The notes under the pieces: generated by a model | What the model was told of the DNA's origin: nothing | Databases searched by the model: none | What the model saw: the letters and a program-made list of their open reading frames with translations, nothing else | Program-made: the position numbers and the translations under genes | From: Rhineura floridana | Lineage: Eukaryota > Chordata > Lepidosauria > Squamata > Rhineuridae | NCBI RefSeq assembly: GCF_030035675.1 | Contig: NC_084495.1 | Coordinates: 9,145,001-9,209,000, forward strand | Direction: 5' to 3' | DNA: 64,000 nucleotides | Shown: piece after piece, positions 54,112-64,000 of the stretch | Numbering within the stretch: the stretch's first letter is position 1 | Layout of the letters: each line of letters starts with the position of its first letter

Positions 54112-54835
54112 TGTTGAAGGAGTACACGTGGATATAATCACACTGAGACTCTGGGTTTAGGAAAACAATAAATATTACATTTATTGTAGGAAATATATAC
54201 TGTAAAGGAAAGATCTGTCTAATTAAATTGGAGATGCAAAGAGCCATGCTTGTTCTTTCACCTCTGCAGGAGAGAAAAAGGAAAGATGTCTCCTCTCCCA
54301 GGGTGGGACAATGAAGGGAGGAGCAGGAAATGAGGTCAGCAACCCTAAGAGTACAATGCACATGTGTAAGAATAAGTGTGGAAGAATTAAAAAGGCTTTT
54401 CCTAACTTCATAGTGGCATTAACCTGTTGGAAGAACTCTCACCATGTACATTTTAGTTTTTAATCCCTCTGCTTAATATTCACTTTATTGGTAGGTTTTG
54501 GCAAGTTTCTTCATGATACCTTGTGTGTTGTATAAGCTAGCATTGTATTTGCATTGTTCTTGTTGCATTGTATTTTTACTGTATATTTTTTATTAGTTAT
54601 TTCTTATGTAATTGTTTTGGTAATCTGTTTTAATATGTTGTTCACCACTTTGGGGACCTTTTGTTCCAAAAGTGGTATATAAATAAACTAAAAACTAAAA
54701 CTAAGAGTATCAGCCTAGCACCTAAAGAAAGATCAGCACTGCCTAGGTCAGAAAAACAGTCTAGGAGGCATGGAGGTTCCCCTCTCTATCTACTCTTCCC
54801 CATGCAAACCCACCAGCCTCTCAATACAGCATCTC
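54112..54835 (-). mobile_element. Old LTR related to family 1, interrupted (fossil)
   Basis: The minus-strand order of features follows the 41019 LTR: a segment like gatagagaggggaacctcc, later catctccaattta, a polyadenylation-like caataaatg, and an end ccttcaaca. It is interrupted by a LINE tail at 54357-54704. More diverged than the other copies. Confidence 0.5.
54357..54704 (+). repeat. LINE 3' tail inserted in the LTR
   Basis: The AT-rich end caccactttggggacctttt, then gtggtatataaataaac, is of the L2/CR1 tail type. CTAAGAGTA occurs on both sides (about 54346-54354 and 54702-54710), a likely target duplication. Confidence 0.6.
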
Positions 54836-55390
54836 CAAAAAAGGGTAATTTTTTCTGAACTCAAATTGACCTCCCAAAGGATTCTTTACACTGCAAGGGA
54901 CAACTGCCCCTTGACAGCTTAAAGGACTGCATGGAGGTGGGAATTGTGTGCATTTAGGGACAAGCCATACAAGATCAATTTCCCTAATTCGAAATTCACC
55001 TGGCACATCCAGGCTGCTGTAATGGTGGCCCTAGTGCTGGCTCCATGGAGTGCAGTGGACCAATTAGGAAGGATTCCTGGGTGCACCAAGATGACACCAT
55101 TGTCTTGGTCGGGCCCACTCTATTAAGCAGTATTTGAAGGGCTTATCTTTCTCCTCCTCCCTCCCTCGCATTTTCTTTCCTTCTCTTTTTTCTTGACAGA
55201 TTTGGTTCCTTCCCCCCCCCCACCCCCCCACAAAAATCTTCCTGTAAGGATGATGGGTATGGTGTTGGTGGCTGTCTGTCTGCTTGCAGCCACATATTGT
55301 TTGTTGTCTTGTGTCCAGCTCATTCCCTCCTTCCTTCCCTGTTTTCCATCCCTTAGCGCCCCCCATGCCTGTGGCTCTACACTCCATGAG
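54836..55390. other. Unassigned sequence with pyrimidine-rich runs
   Basis: Poly-C and CT-rich stretches at about 55150-55230. The 55250-55390 part resembles 63190-63290. No exon recognised. Confidence 0.35.
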
Positions 55391-55968
55391 GTTTTTTTTA
55401 AAGATATTGTTATTGATTTTTGATAACACACAAACAAAACACACATTTAACTCTAACAAAGAAACAAAATTCATGGATGACTCCATAAGACAGCAGCATT
55501 ACATGTCAACAAAAAACACCAACCATAGTAATAACTATACAGCAGACGAGTGTATACAAATAGGCACTAAAGAACATTCAAGAAACCACAAACTTGTGCC
55601 CCATAGCCAGGAAAGAAGACAGAACCCTGAATGACAAATTTGACAAATCCAGAATTGTAACTGAGAAGTCAGAGGTCGCTGGGTACAGCCTTCACCATTA
55701 CGAAAAGTTAGAAAGGGCCACCATATTGCTTCAGACTTATCTGATTTCATAGCCCTCCGACTAAGTTTACTTTGCTGGGTGAGCTTCTCAAGCAGAGCCA
55801 AGCTCCAAACCTTATTCCATCACCCATCCATAGTAAAAGGGGAGCTGTGTTTCCAATGGCGAGCAATTTCAAGCTTACAGCGGCAAGGAGAAACGAAATC
55901 AACATTTGATGTGACAAGTGCTGTAGGGTTTCTAGTTAAAAGGGTCTGGGGGTAGGATTTGCTAAACT
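55391..55968 (-). mobile_element. L1-clade LINE 3' fragment
   Basis: The minus strand reads CKLEIARHWKHSSPFTMDG, then NKVWSLALLEKLTQQSKLS and SEAIWWPFLTF, the C-terminus of L1 ORF2. A poly(T) run at the left is the poly(A) tail in complement. ACTCCATG flanks both ends (55380-55387 and about 55968-55975). Strongly 5' truncated. Confidence 0.85.
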
Positions 55969-56539
55969 CCATGGGTTTTCTTGAAAACATGCTCACTGTC
56001 TCTTGCTCTTTCACTCAGCTGTTCAGGCCTGCTAAGTATCCAGGTTTATTACGGTTACCAGATGTCTGGTTTTTGGCCGGATACTCTGGCTTTTGGGGGT
56101 CCTCCCCAGGTGAGTCACCTTAATCTCTGGACTCTCAGCTTAAAGTTTCTAGGTGGACTGGTTCACGAGCTATACACCAAAACGTCAGCCACCCCTCCCC
56201 CGCAACTGTTAAATCTGTTTAACAGATCTGTTAAATCAGTTTGTAGCAGGCTGCTCTAACCCCGCCCTTTCAGGATTGTAGCCAATAAGTGAAGTCAGGG
56301 TTGTGATTTGTTGACCCAGGCAGTGCCTAGACCTCATTGCAATGCCAGAAAATTGTTGTTTTTCCCGTTTATCTGAAAGTTTCATAAATTGAGTAAGTAT
56401 ATAGCTTTCAGGGTTTTTTTTCTCTTGTGTGCAGGAGTCAACCCCTGGGCTGTTGAAGAGGGCAGTGCTTTGAAAACATTTCCAATATGAAGCTTTAATC
56501 CAATATGAAGCTTTTCTGGGAGTAAAGCTGCAATGCTAA
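55969..56539. other. Unassigned sequence
   Basis: The first 110 bp resemble 63290-63390. The rest is unrecognised. Confidence 0.35.
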
Positions 56540-57692
56540 TCCCAAATCCCAGGGTATGTGGAATTCAATAGGACTCCTATATGGCTCACAATTATGCACC
56601 CAGGGTAACTGTGCCTCCCTGGAAAGAGCACAATCCAAATTTATCAGGAACATTCTAGGTCTACCTTGTTGTATGTCAAATGTTGTGTTACATCAGGAGT
56701 TAGGTACCTTGCTGGTTGAGACTAGGTCTTGGGTATACAGGATGAACATGTGGTTAAAGTTAACCTTCTTCCCTCTGGGACTTGCCCCATTAACTCTCAC
56801 AGATCCATATCAATCGGGTTGGAAACGTGCGAGGAACTCTAAATTGCTGTCTATGGGTTTCTCATGACCAGATATACTACGACTGGGATACTTTAAAGCT
56901 AAAGAGCTTATTTCTTTATGTATTAGGGACATTGAGCTCCAGCACAATATGAGCCATTTATCGGCGTTCAACAATATAGGGCCCAGTGTAAAAGCACCTG
57001 TACCCGCGCCCTATTTAACTTCCTTAAGCATCCCCAAGTATAGAAGGGAGTTCTCTCTGGTCAGATTTAACGTTCTCCACTCTGCTGTATTGGAGAGGAG
57101 ATATAAGAAAGTACCGCTAAAAGAACGGGTCTGTATTTGTGGTTCTGGAGTGATAGAAGGGGTAGAGCATGTCATATTACAGACCTTCGCACTTTGTTTA
57201 TATCTCCTTGCCTTTTAAAAAGATTCAGACCTTTTGAAGATATCCAGGTGCATGTTTTACTGGACGACCGTGATCCACTCATTACGGATATGGTGGCGAG
57301 ATTTTGTGTGGTAGCCATGGCACGCAGAAAGGGCTTGGCCCAAGCATTTTAACACTTCATTATAGTGTACTGGCTCAGAGACTCAGTCAGGTCATATGGG
57401 GACTCTGGCAATGGTGTCCTAATCACAAAAATAAAAAAAGACAATAGATTTCCTCCAAAAGGATCTCAGCATCACCAGTGTGGGAATGAAGCAAAACTTC
57501 CTAGTTACCTTCTTTGCATGTCAGCACTCAGCCATATCATCTTCATCCCTAAGCACACATTTGATTGCTCAGTATTAATTGATGTTTGGATTATTTTTGT
57601 ACTTTTTGATTGTATATTGTAGTTTATCCTGGTTGTTGTAAGTTGCCTAGACTGTCCGTTAACTCGGACAGATAGGCGACTAACTAAATAAA

Positions 57693-57722
<30 letters not shown>
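56540..57722 (+). mobile_element. Non-LTR retrotransposon ORF2 C-terminus, clade uncertain
   Basis: Plus-strand open segments read SLERAQSKFIRNILGLPCC, then PYLTSLSIPKYRREFSLVRF, NVLHSAVLERRYKKVPLKER and VCICGSGVIEGVEHVIL, with a C.C...EHV...C pattern typical of the cysteine region after the LINE reverse transcriptase. Frame changes separate them. The clade (Vingi, I or L1-like) cannot be fixed. The 3' end has a stem-loop (57642-57680) of the same design as the L2 copies here, then an (ATT)n tail at about 57698-57722. Confidence 0.7.
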
Positions 57723-57723
<1 letters not shown>

Positions 57724-58204
57724 GTAACTATTAACTTTGCTGGTCTCGTACTGAAATAAACAAATACAATAGGACTTATTCTTGAGTAGACATGGTTAGG
57801 CTTGTGCTGTAAATTTATGGGACTTTTGAGTGAACATAGCAAAGAATTGCGTTTGTGTTGTAAATCTTTCTCTTCTCCTCCAATCCTGTTTCATAAAGCA
57901 ATTAGGCAGGGCTTAGGTATCACAGTTTTTATTATGTAGGAAACTAATACTAGTTTTTTTAAATATTCTGCAATGACCAACTGGTTTGACAATAAACATA
58001 TGGGGTGTATGTATTTTTACATCTGCAGTGTGTGTATATATATGGAGTCTTTCCAACAACCCTGTGAGGTAGGATTGGTGATTGGAAACCAAAGCAGCTC
58101 ACAATAAGAAATAAATCTCTTTAAAATCAAATAACCATAAAACAAGTATAAGTTGCAAAACAGCTTAAAGTGGTATGATTCTGAATTTTGGGTTGGATGA
58201 ATGA
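57723..58204. other. Unassigned sequence
   Basis: A piece of the L2-bodied SINE (caacaaccctgtgaggtag) lies near 58050. Otherwise unrecognised. Confidence 0.4.
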
Positions 58205-58475
58205 AGTTTATTTATTTATTATTTGATTTATATCCCTCCCTTCCTCCCAGTAGGAGCCCAGGGCAGCAAACAAAAGCACTAAAAACACTTTAAACATTAT
58301 AAAAACAGACTTTAAAATATATTAAATCAAAACATCTTTAAAAACATTTTTTAAAAGCTTAAAAAACACCTTATTTAAAAAAAGAAAAGGTTTACAAACA
58401 TATTAAAAGGAATTCCAACAAAGACGCAGACTGGGATAAAGTCTCAACTTAAAAGGCTTGTTGAAAGAACAAGTT
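58205..58475 (-). repeat. L2-type 3' tail
   Basis: Starts with an ATTT run and the CCGCCCT/AGGGCGG-class stem-loop in worn form (ccctcccttcctcccagtag on plus), like 40118. Very short coding remains. Confidence 0.7.
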
Positions 58476-58511
58476 CCTTATCAGTTAAGGTTGCAGTTCT
58501 CTGCACGCTTC

Positions 58512-58585
58512 CCTGTTCGAGTAAACCCCATTGAATACGTTGGGCCTTGCTTCTGAGTAAACATGCATAGGATTGCATTATAAAT
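58512..58585. repeat. Short palindromic DNA repeat
   Basis: Same type as 34912: ttctgagtaaacatgcatag, then gattgcat. One arm is lost. Confidence 0.5.
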
Positions 58586-58889
58586 ATCTGTACGGGTTGT
58601 GTAAATAATAAACATATTTGATAGTCATGCTTATATAAATATTTCTTCATACTGTGTCCCAATAAGTATTTGATTTCACACTATGGTTGTAGATTAGTTC
58701 CTCTACATTGTAAGTGTGCCCTTCCTCGTTGGGGTGGCCATGGTTCTCTATTGTTTTCATCCTGAGGGGCAGATGTGCTGAGGGATGGTGAGTAGCCCAT
58801 GGTCACCCAGTACACTTCATAGCTCATTTCCATTTTGAAAAATTAATTAAAACGATTTACATGCAGGCAAAGTTTATTAAGTAGATCCA

Positions 58890-59430
58890 CACAATACATT
58901 TAAAGCACATCCAACTCGCATTTAAAGTGCATGACTGTCCCTAAAGAATCCTGGGAAGTGTAGTTTCCCCCTCACAGTTATAGTTCCCACCACCCTTAAC
59001 GAACTACAGTAGGGCCCCACTTCTCAGTGTTCTGCTTTTCAGCATTCCTCTAATATGGCGTCAGCGGGACTATCAGCTGGAGGGGGGCTGAAGCTCCCCG
59101 CACTGCTGCTGATTGCGCCAGACGAGGGGAAGATCAGCTGTAGCGCACTACAGCTGATCTTCTCCTCCTCAGGGGTGGTCAGACTCCTGTACTCCAGCTG
59201 ATCGCACCGGAGGAGGGGAAGATCTGATCTCCTCCTCCTCTGGTGCGATCAGCGAGTTAGGTTCCAGACCCCCGCGCTACAGCTGATCCGCTTTTTGGCA
59301 GTTTTCGCTTTTCGGTGGGGTCTGGAACCTAACCTTCCGTATGAGTGGGGCCCTACTGTACAGTTCTCGTGATTCTGTGGGGGGAATTCATGTCCTTCAA
59401 ATGTGTGTTGAATGTGCTTTAAATGAATGG
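58890..59430. mobile_element. Palindromic MITE interrupted by a Tigger MITE
   Basis: Left arm acatttaaagcacatccaac and right arm gtgttgaatgtgctttaaat face each other, with cores caccacccttaacgaacta and cagttctcgtgattctgtgg. Same family as 38325-38500. Confidence 0.7.
59007..59358. mobile_element. Tigger-like (Tc1/mariner) MITE
   Basis: Terminal inverted repeats CAGTAGGGCCCCACT and AGTGGGGCCCTACTG, 352 bp, flanked by TA on both sides (59005-59006, 59359-59360). The interior has further inverted stretches (agatcagctgtag and ctacagctgatc). No transposase. Confidence 0.88.
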
Positions 59431-59509
59431 TGTGGATCTGCCCTAGATATGATGTGCATTCAATAGTGAATTAGAAAGAACAATTTAAAAATATACTTTT
59501 TTAAACAGG

Positions 59510-59690
59510 GGAAGGGTTGGAGCTCATTGGTAGGGCATATGCTTTGCATGCAAAGGTCCAGAATTCAATTTCTGGAAAAGACTATTGCCTGGAATCCTGC
59601 AGAACCAATGCTAGTCCATGTCATCAGTACTGAGCTAGATAGTACCAAATGGCCTGTGTGAATATAAGCCAGATTCCTTTGTTCCTAAAA
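59510..59690 (+). repeat. tRNA-derived SINE
   Basis: Plus strand, head gggttggagctcattggtag, the body of the 25433 family, end cagattcctttgttccta. Worn. Confidence 0.75.
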
Positions 59691-60598
59691 GTGGGGAGAG
59701 ACTCAAGGGCCACATCACTATCTTTTGTTTTTCTTTTCTATTTGCATTTCACTTATCTTTAACCTCACTCCCTTACATCCATAGAAGCAACAGCAGTGGT
59801 TCCATGCGCTCAGCTCAATCCCATTAAACCCATTGATGATGCACCTTGTTGGTTGAATGATGGTTTGTTTCTTGCCCAATACTGATAAAAGAGAATTCAC
59901 ATATTTGGAAGTGTGGCTGCAATTGTTGTTCCCAAGCTGCTGTCTGTGAAGGTAGACCAAACCATGTGTGTTTTCCCTCTGTCAATTATTACTCACTGGC
60001 ATTGGGTTGGCTGTCAAAGTGAATTATAGCAGCCCAAAGGGTAGACAGAAAGGGTAGAGCATCTTCTTACTCTTACTCATTTCTCAGACCTCTTTCTTAA
60101 GTGAAGGGTCAAATCTGTGAAGAAGTTTGGAGCAGCCATGTTAAAAGATAGGGGCAGGGCATTTCAGGCAGGGGTTGCCAACCCTGCTTGGATATGGATG
60201 TCTTTGAAGAGGATCCCTAGTCAAGGTTTACCAACACCACAATCCAAACTATATCTAGTCTGAAGTAAGTCCTGTTGAGTTCTATGGGGCTTAATCCCTT
60301 AGTAAGTGTGTTTAGAATTGCAGCCTTCAGGGGCATCCATCTTTACTCCCGAGTGCTCCCATCTAACATCTCCACAACACTAGGCTCCTTTCTTCCTACA
60401 GTGGTCTTCTGGTGACTGACCTGGCCTGAGGGCACTTAAACCCTTTTTGCCAGAAGCGAGTTGGCTAGATTAAATGTTCCCTATCTAGGCTCCATCTTTT
60501 AGCTATGATTTCTATCTTAATTTCCAATCAGAGAAATGTTTTTGTTTGAACTGTATGCTCCAAGCAACTTTGGTTTATCCTTAATGCATCAAGCTTAA
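59691..60598. other. Unassigned sequence
   Basis: About 60237-60325 is a worn copy of the palindromic repeat of 34912. No exon recognised. Confidence 0.4.
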
Positions 60599-60646
60599 TG
60601 ACATCACTCGGGCCCACTCCCCTGACATCACTCGGGCCCGCCCCTG
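60599..60646. repeat. Two-copy 24-bp tandem repeat
   Basis: TGACATCACTCGGGCCC plus a short spacer occurs twice in tandem. TGACATCA resembles a cAMP-response half-site, but no gene is near. Confidence 0.75.
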
Positions 60647-60687
60647 AAATCTCAGGGTTGGGATGCTTCTGACCTGGCAACCCTAGT

Positions 60688-61310
60688 ATGAATCCTTGGA
60701 TAGGTCACATTTCAGGCAAGCTCTGATGCATCTGGTCCATTGAGGGGGTGGTTCCTTTCTTCTTGGTTCTGCACTTCCCGTTCTTCCATGAATCCAAGCC
60801 GAGCTGATGGCACTGAAAATTCTTAGTTGGAATGCCAGAGGCCTTGGTTCCCCTAGTATAAGGTAGCAGGTCCTATGCAACCTTAAAAAGTTGAAAGCTG
60901 ATGGGGCCTTTCTTGAGGAAACACACACTGTGTAAAGAATGGGTAGGGGAAGTCTATGCTAGTGGGTCTTCTAGGATATCAAGGGGGTCGCTGAACTGTT
61001 CCACAAGGAACCCTCTCTCGGTTCTGGTTGTGGTAGCAGACCAGGATGGCCAGTAAACTTACTCTGATTCTAAAGGTACAGATGGAAGTGTACGCCCTGG
61101 TGAACATCTGTAGACCCAATGCAGATGCTCCAGTGGGCAAAGGCACCTTAAAGCTGTGGTCGCATACTGCTTTTGATCTTGATCTTGTCCAACTGATTTA
61201 CCTTGCTCATCCCACCCCCTACCCCATGAAAACAACAGGACAGAAATTTCTGGACAATTTTTATTTATTTATTGTATAATTCTTTATTTAGTTTCAAAAA
61301 TATAGAAAAA
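60688..61310 (+). mobile_element. L1-clade LINE piece with endonuclease start, copy 1
   Basis: The plus strand reads LKILSWNARGLGSPS, then KLKADGAFLEETHTV and later VQMEVYALVNICRPNADAP, the start of the L1 ORF2 endonuclease, with frame changes. It then runs straight into an AT-rich end (about 61260-61310). The same arrangement is in copy 2 at 63399. Confidence 0.75.
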
Positions 61311-61617
61311 CCCACAATGTAATAACCTCACAAATACCCAGCTCCCCACCCCTGCCCAGCACTTAATGCCACATGTGAGCATCTCGCAGAAAAGGCATCA
61401 CAGGCTCTGTCCAGCATCCATAGTCACAGTCACAATTGTGACATCAAGTCCATTGCTCACTCTGGCGCTCCCTTTTCCGTCCCAGTCCCAAAGCCTTAGA
61501 AAGGCTGGGGATACCTCCAGGTTTACCTGCTGCTGGCTGGTATCCTGTAGAAAATCATGCCATGTGACAGAATAATCTAAGGCAGAGCACATCCCTTGTG
61601 CCACTCAGATGTTAACT

Positions 61618-61700
61618 TCCCATGGGCAGCTGGTTGGTCGCCGTGAGAACAGGATGCTGGATTAGATGGGCCGCTGGCCAGAACCAGCAGGACTTCACAT
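61618..61700 (+). repeat. CR1-type 3' end fragment
   Basis: The plus strand gagaacaggatgctggatta, then gatgggccgctggcc, is the complement of the CR1 copy at 48300-48360. A (GT)n tract follows at about 61729-61745. Confidence 0.7.
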
Positions 61701-63398
61701 ATTCTTCTTTGTACCTGGGTTTGTATGTTTGTGTGTGTGTGTGTGCTCTATAGATCCTCAATTATCAGATCATCTGGATAGAAAAGAAGAAAAGTGATAC
61801 ATCAGGGAAGGGACATGATTGCAGGCACTACATCACATGAACCAAGCACAAACTGCAGTCTATCTTGTTAGCTACAATACAATGCTTGTTCCAAGCCTAA
61901 TTTCAGCAGGGAGGGAAGGGCGAGGAGATCCTTGGACACCAGACCTTGGACAAAATCAGTGAGGAAGATGGTGGTGGTACCTTTTCTCCATGCCTCAAGG
62001 TGGCGAAAGACTTTGGGAGGGTGCTCCCTCAGGAAACTTTCCTTTAGTGGAAATATGATGTTCTTTGGTGTTCCTGATTATGATGACCCTATAGAAAAGG
62101 TCAGAAGGAGAGCCAAATGAATGTCACCCCACCTCCTTCAAATGGGATGCCTCCCAAGCCTGCTGGAATCAGGGACCTCCCTCCTTCTTACCCAATATTA
62201 ATTGGCCTCCCAACAACTACCTCTCAGCCCAGGACATTTCCTCACCTGAACTGCCCGATCCACTCACATCCATCCCCTGGTCCTCGGGCCTCTGAAAGAT
62301 GACTTTTATTTGTTGTTCTTTTTTGGATACCAGGGGATGGACCTTGCACTTTCTGCAGCATTGTTGGAAAATATTTAGAATCCTCTTGAACCTAGGACAG
62401 AATACAGAGAAAGTGAGAAATTGGGGCTGTCCTGTCTTCATCCACTGAATCTGAGGCACCTGATACCTCTGGGCTTCACATTCATTTTCCGTCATGAGCC
62501 TCTTGTAGAGACTGCAGCAAAGAGTTAGGCCCCCTGAGGACATCTTGGCAACAGATCCTACTTACATTTTCACCTGCCTCCTTGTCTCCTGACTCTCCGG
62601 AAAGAGTTGAACTTGCGAAAGTTCCTTGACAGGTCATCCAGCTGGGGGACATGTCACAATGCAGGGTATGTCACCACTACATTTCCAGCCTTGCTTAACA
62701 ATGGGCATTGTTCTTCTTACTATTAGTTTTTTATAGCTTTCAATGGATTCAGCTGGTTTAATTTCATTTTTTAAAAAATCTCGACCACCCTCCATTCAGT
62801 GGATCCCACTGCAGTGTCCAGTCATAATCATACAATATAAATCCTCTCCTCCTCCAACTGTTCACTGCAGATGCTCCAAAAATCTTCTGCTTGCATACTA
62901 TTTACTCCTCCCTCCCTTGACCAAGGCCTATGCAGTAGACTTTGCTGAGCCAAAGAAGACACAACTAGGGTCAGAGAGAATCTGAGAAAGCAAAGGTCTG
63001 GAGGCTTGGGATGGGAAGAGATGTGACTTAGTGCTGGGGAGCAAGAACGTTCCTCAGTGCCTTGACCATTGGCCATGCTAGCTGGGGCTGACAGGAACTG
63101 GAGTTCAGCAATACCTGGAGTGTTACAAAGCAGGTAACTGTTGCATTAAATGGCTGGCCAGGTAGTTATAGGCTATAAGGAACACTGACATGTCCAATCA
63201 AGGGAACTTCAACTCTTTCTCATGTCCCAGTCTTCCCTCCCTTGTAGACCTCTCCCAGCTGCAGCCTCCATGAGGTTTTTTTTAGAAAACATGCTTTTGG
63301 TCCTTCAGGCAGGTGTTTAGGTCTTCTAAACATCCAGGCTTATCACCAGCATGGAGGACCTCTGGTTAGTTTCAGCTGACCTTAGGATACAATACTGG
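61701..63398. other. Unassigned sequence
   Basis: A worn hAT-type MITE half lies at about 63065-63120 (gaccattggccatgctagct). 63240-63390 resembles 55350-55390 joined to 55969-56080. No exon is supported; the minus-strand open frame at 62217-62543 has no recognisable domain. Confidence 0.35.
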
Positions 63399-64000
63399 TA
63401 TGGATCCTTGGATGGGTCACATCCAAAGTGTCTAGTCCATTTGGGGGTGGTTCCTTTGTCCCTGGTTCCACTCCTCCCTTGGTTCCCCAACTCCAAGCCC
63501 AGCTGATAGAGTTGAAAAGTCTTAGTTGGAATGCCAGGGCCTTGGTTCCCTTAGAAATAGTAGCAGTTCTTACGTAACATTAAAACGTGGAAAGTGGATG
63601 TGACTTTCTTTGAGGAAACGCACCTCCCCTCAGAGGAGGTGGATGGACTGTGTAAATAATGGGTAGGGGAGGTCTCTGCTCGCAGGTCATCTATGAAGTC
63701 CAAGGGGGAAGCTGTGTTGTTCCACAAGAAAGCCCCTCTCTCAGTTCTGGATGGAGTAGCGACCCAGGATGGCTGGTATCTCGTTCCCAGTGTAAAGGTG
63801 CAGATGGAAGTGTGCACCCTGGTGAACATCCATAGACCCAACGGAGATCCCCCAGTGGGCAAAGAACCAGCCCTTGAAGCTTTGGCCTGATGTTGCCCTT
63901 GCTTGTCCAACCCTCACCCCATGAAAACAGGACAGAAGTTGTGCAATTTCTGAACAATTTTTTGTTTATTAATTGTATAAATCTTTATTTAGTTTCATAT
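63399..64000 (+). mobile_element. L1-clade LINE piece with endonuclease start, copy 2
   Basis: An open segment (63693-63890) reads KSKGEAVLFHKKAPLSVLDG, then VQMEVCTLVNIHRPNGDPP, matching the L1 endonuclease (GVAILF.K... and LVN.YAPN). 5' and 3' boundaries match copy 1. It runs off the right edge. Confidence 0.75.

Noticed and set aside
55064-55486. Lysine- and glycine-rich minus-strand frame
   Set aside because: Produced by pyrimidine runs and poly-C; crosses the L1 insertion boundary.
62217-62543. Minus-strand 108-codon open frame, considered as an L1 ORF1 piece
   Set aside because: No coiled coil or RNA-binding motif can be seen, and no second copy is in the window.

Overview
This window looks like squamate reptile nuclear DNA, probably from a lizard. 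The mixture of repeats supports this: L2-clade LINEs with long open frames, CR1, RTE-BovB, L1-clade pieces, tRNA-derived SINEs with a BovB-like 3' end (the Sauria/Squamate SINE type), and very many short palindromic hAT-type MITEs. The host genes have vertebrate splice sites and CpG-rich promoters. I see no bacterial genes, CRISPR arrays, rRNA or functional tRNA genes.

Three host genes can be supported. (1) The 5' end of a myotubularin gene, best matching MTMR8, lies on the minus strand: exon 1 at 18707-18730, exon 2 at 11337-11459 and exon 3 at 10111-10273. Together they encode the first part of the PH-GRAM domain. The CpG-rich promoter is at about 18731-19065, and the rest of the gene runs off the left edge. 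(2) and (3) Two tandem plus-strand genes encode small Shisa-like type I membrane proteins. Gene A has exon 1 at 38838-39150 and exon 2 at 42090-42520 (247 aa). Gene B has exon 1 at 43494-43803 and exon 2 at 49948-50321 (227 aa). Each has a signal peptide and a cysteine-rich Shisa-type domain in exon 1, and a transmembrane helix with PPPY (WW-binding) motifs in exon 2. All four splice junctions have the same phase. The promoters and 5' leaders are also homologous, so the pair arose by tandem duplication. A decayed carbonic anhydrase fragment (CA IX-like) lies at about 5640-5960.

Layout: 1-10.1 kb is repeats, presumably MTMR8 intron 3, and holds the carbonic anhydrase relic. 10.1-18.7 kb is MTMR8 exons 3 to 1 with repeat-bearing introns. 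18.7-19.1 kb is the MTMR8 promoter. 19.1-38.5 kb is an intergenic repeat field with many nested insertions. 38.5-51.1 kb is the Shisa-like pair. 51.1-64 kb is repeats only (L2, LTR relics, L1, an unplaced LINE, a Tigger MITE).

The most interesting points are: the Shisa-like pair, in which the two copies have lost different cysteines of the usual set; a stem-loop near the 3' end of several LINE subfamilies whose inner stem changes sequence while staying paired; a possible hammerhead-ribozyme core beside a retroelement tail at 9548-9578; and a series of nested insertions with readable target-site duplications that give relative ages. Coordinates of old repeats are approximate, except where a target-site duplication fixes them.
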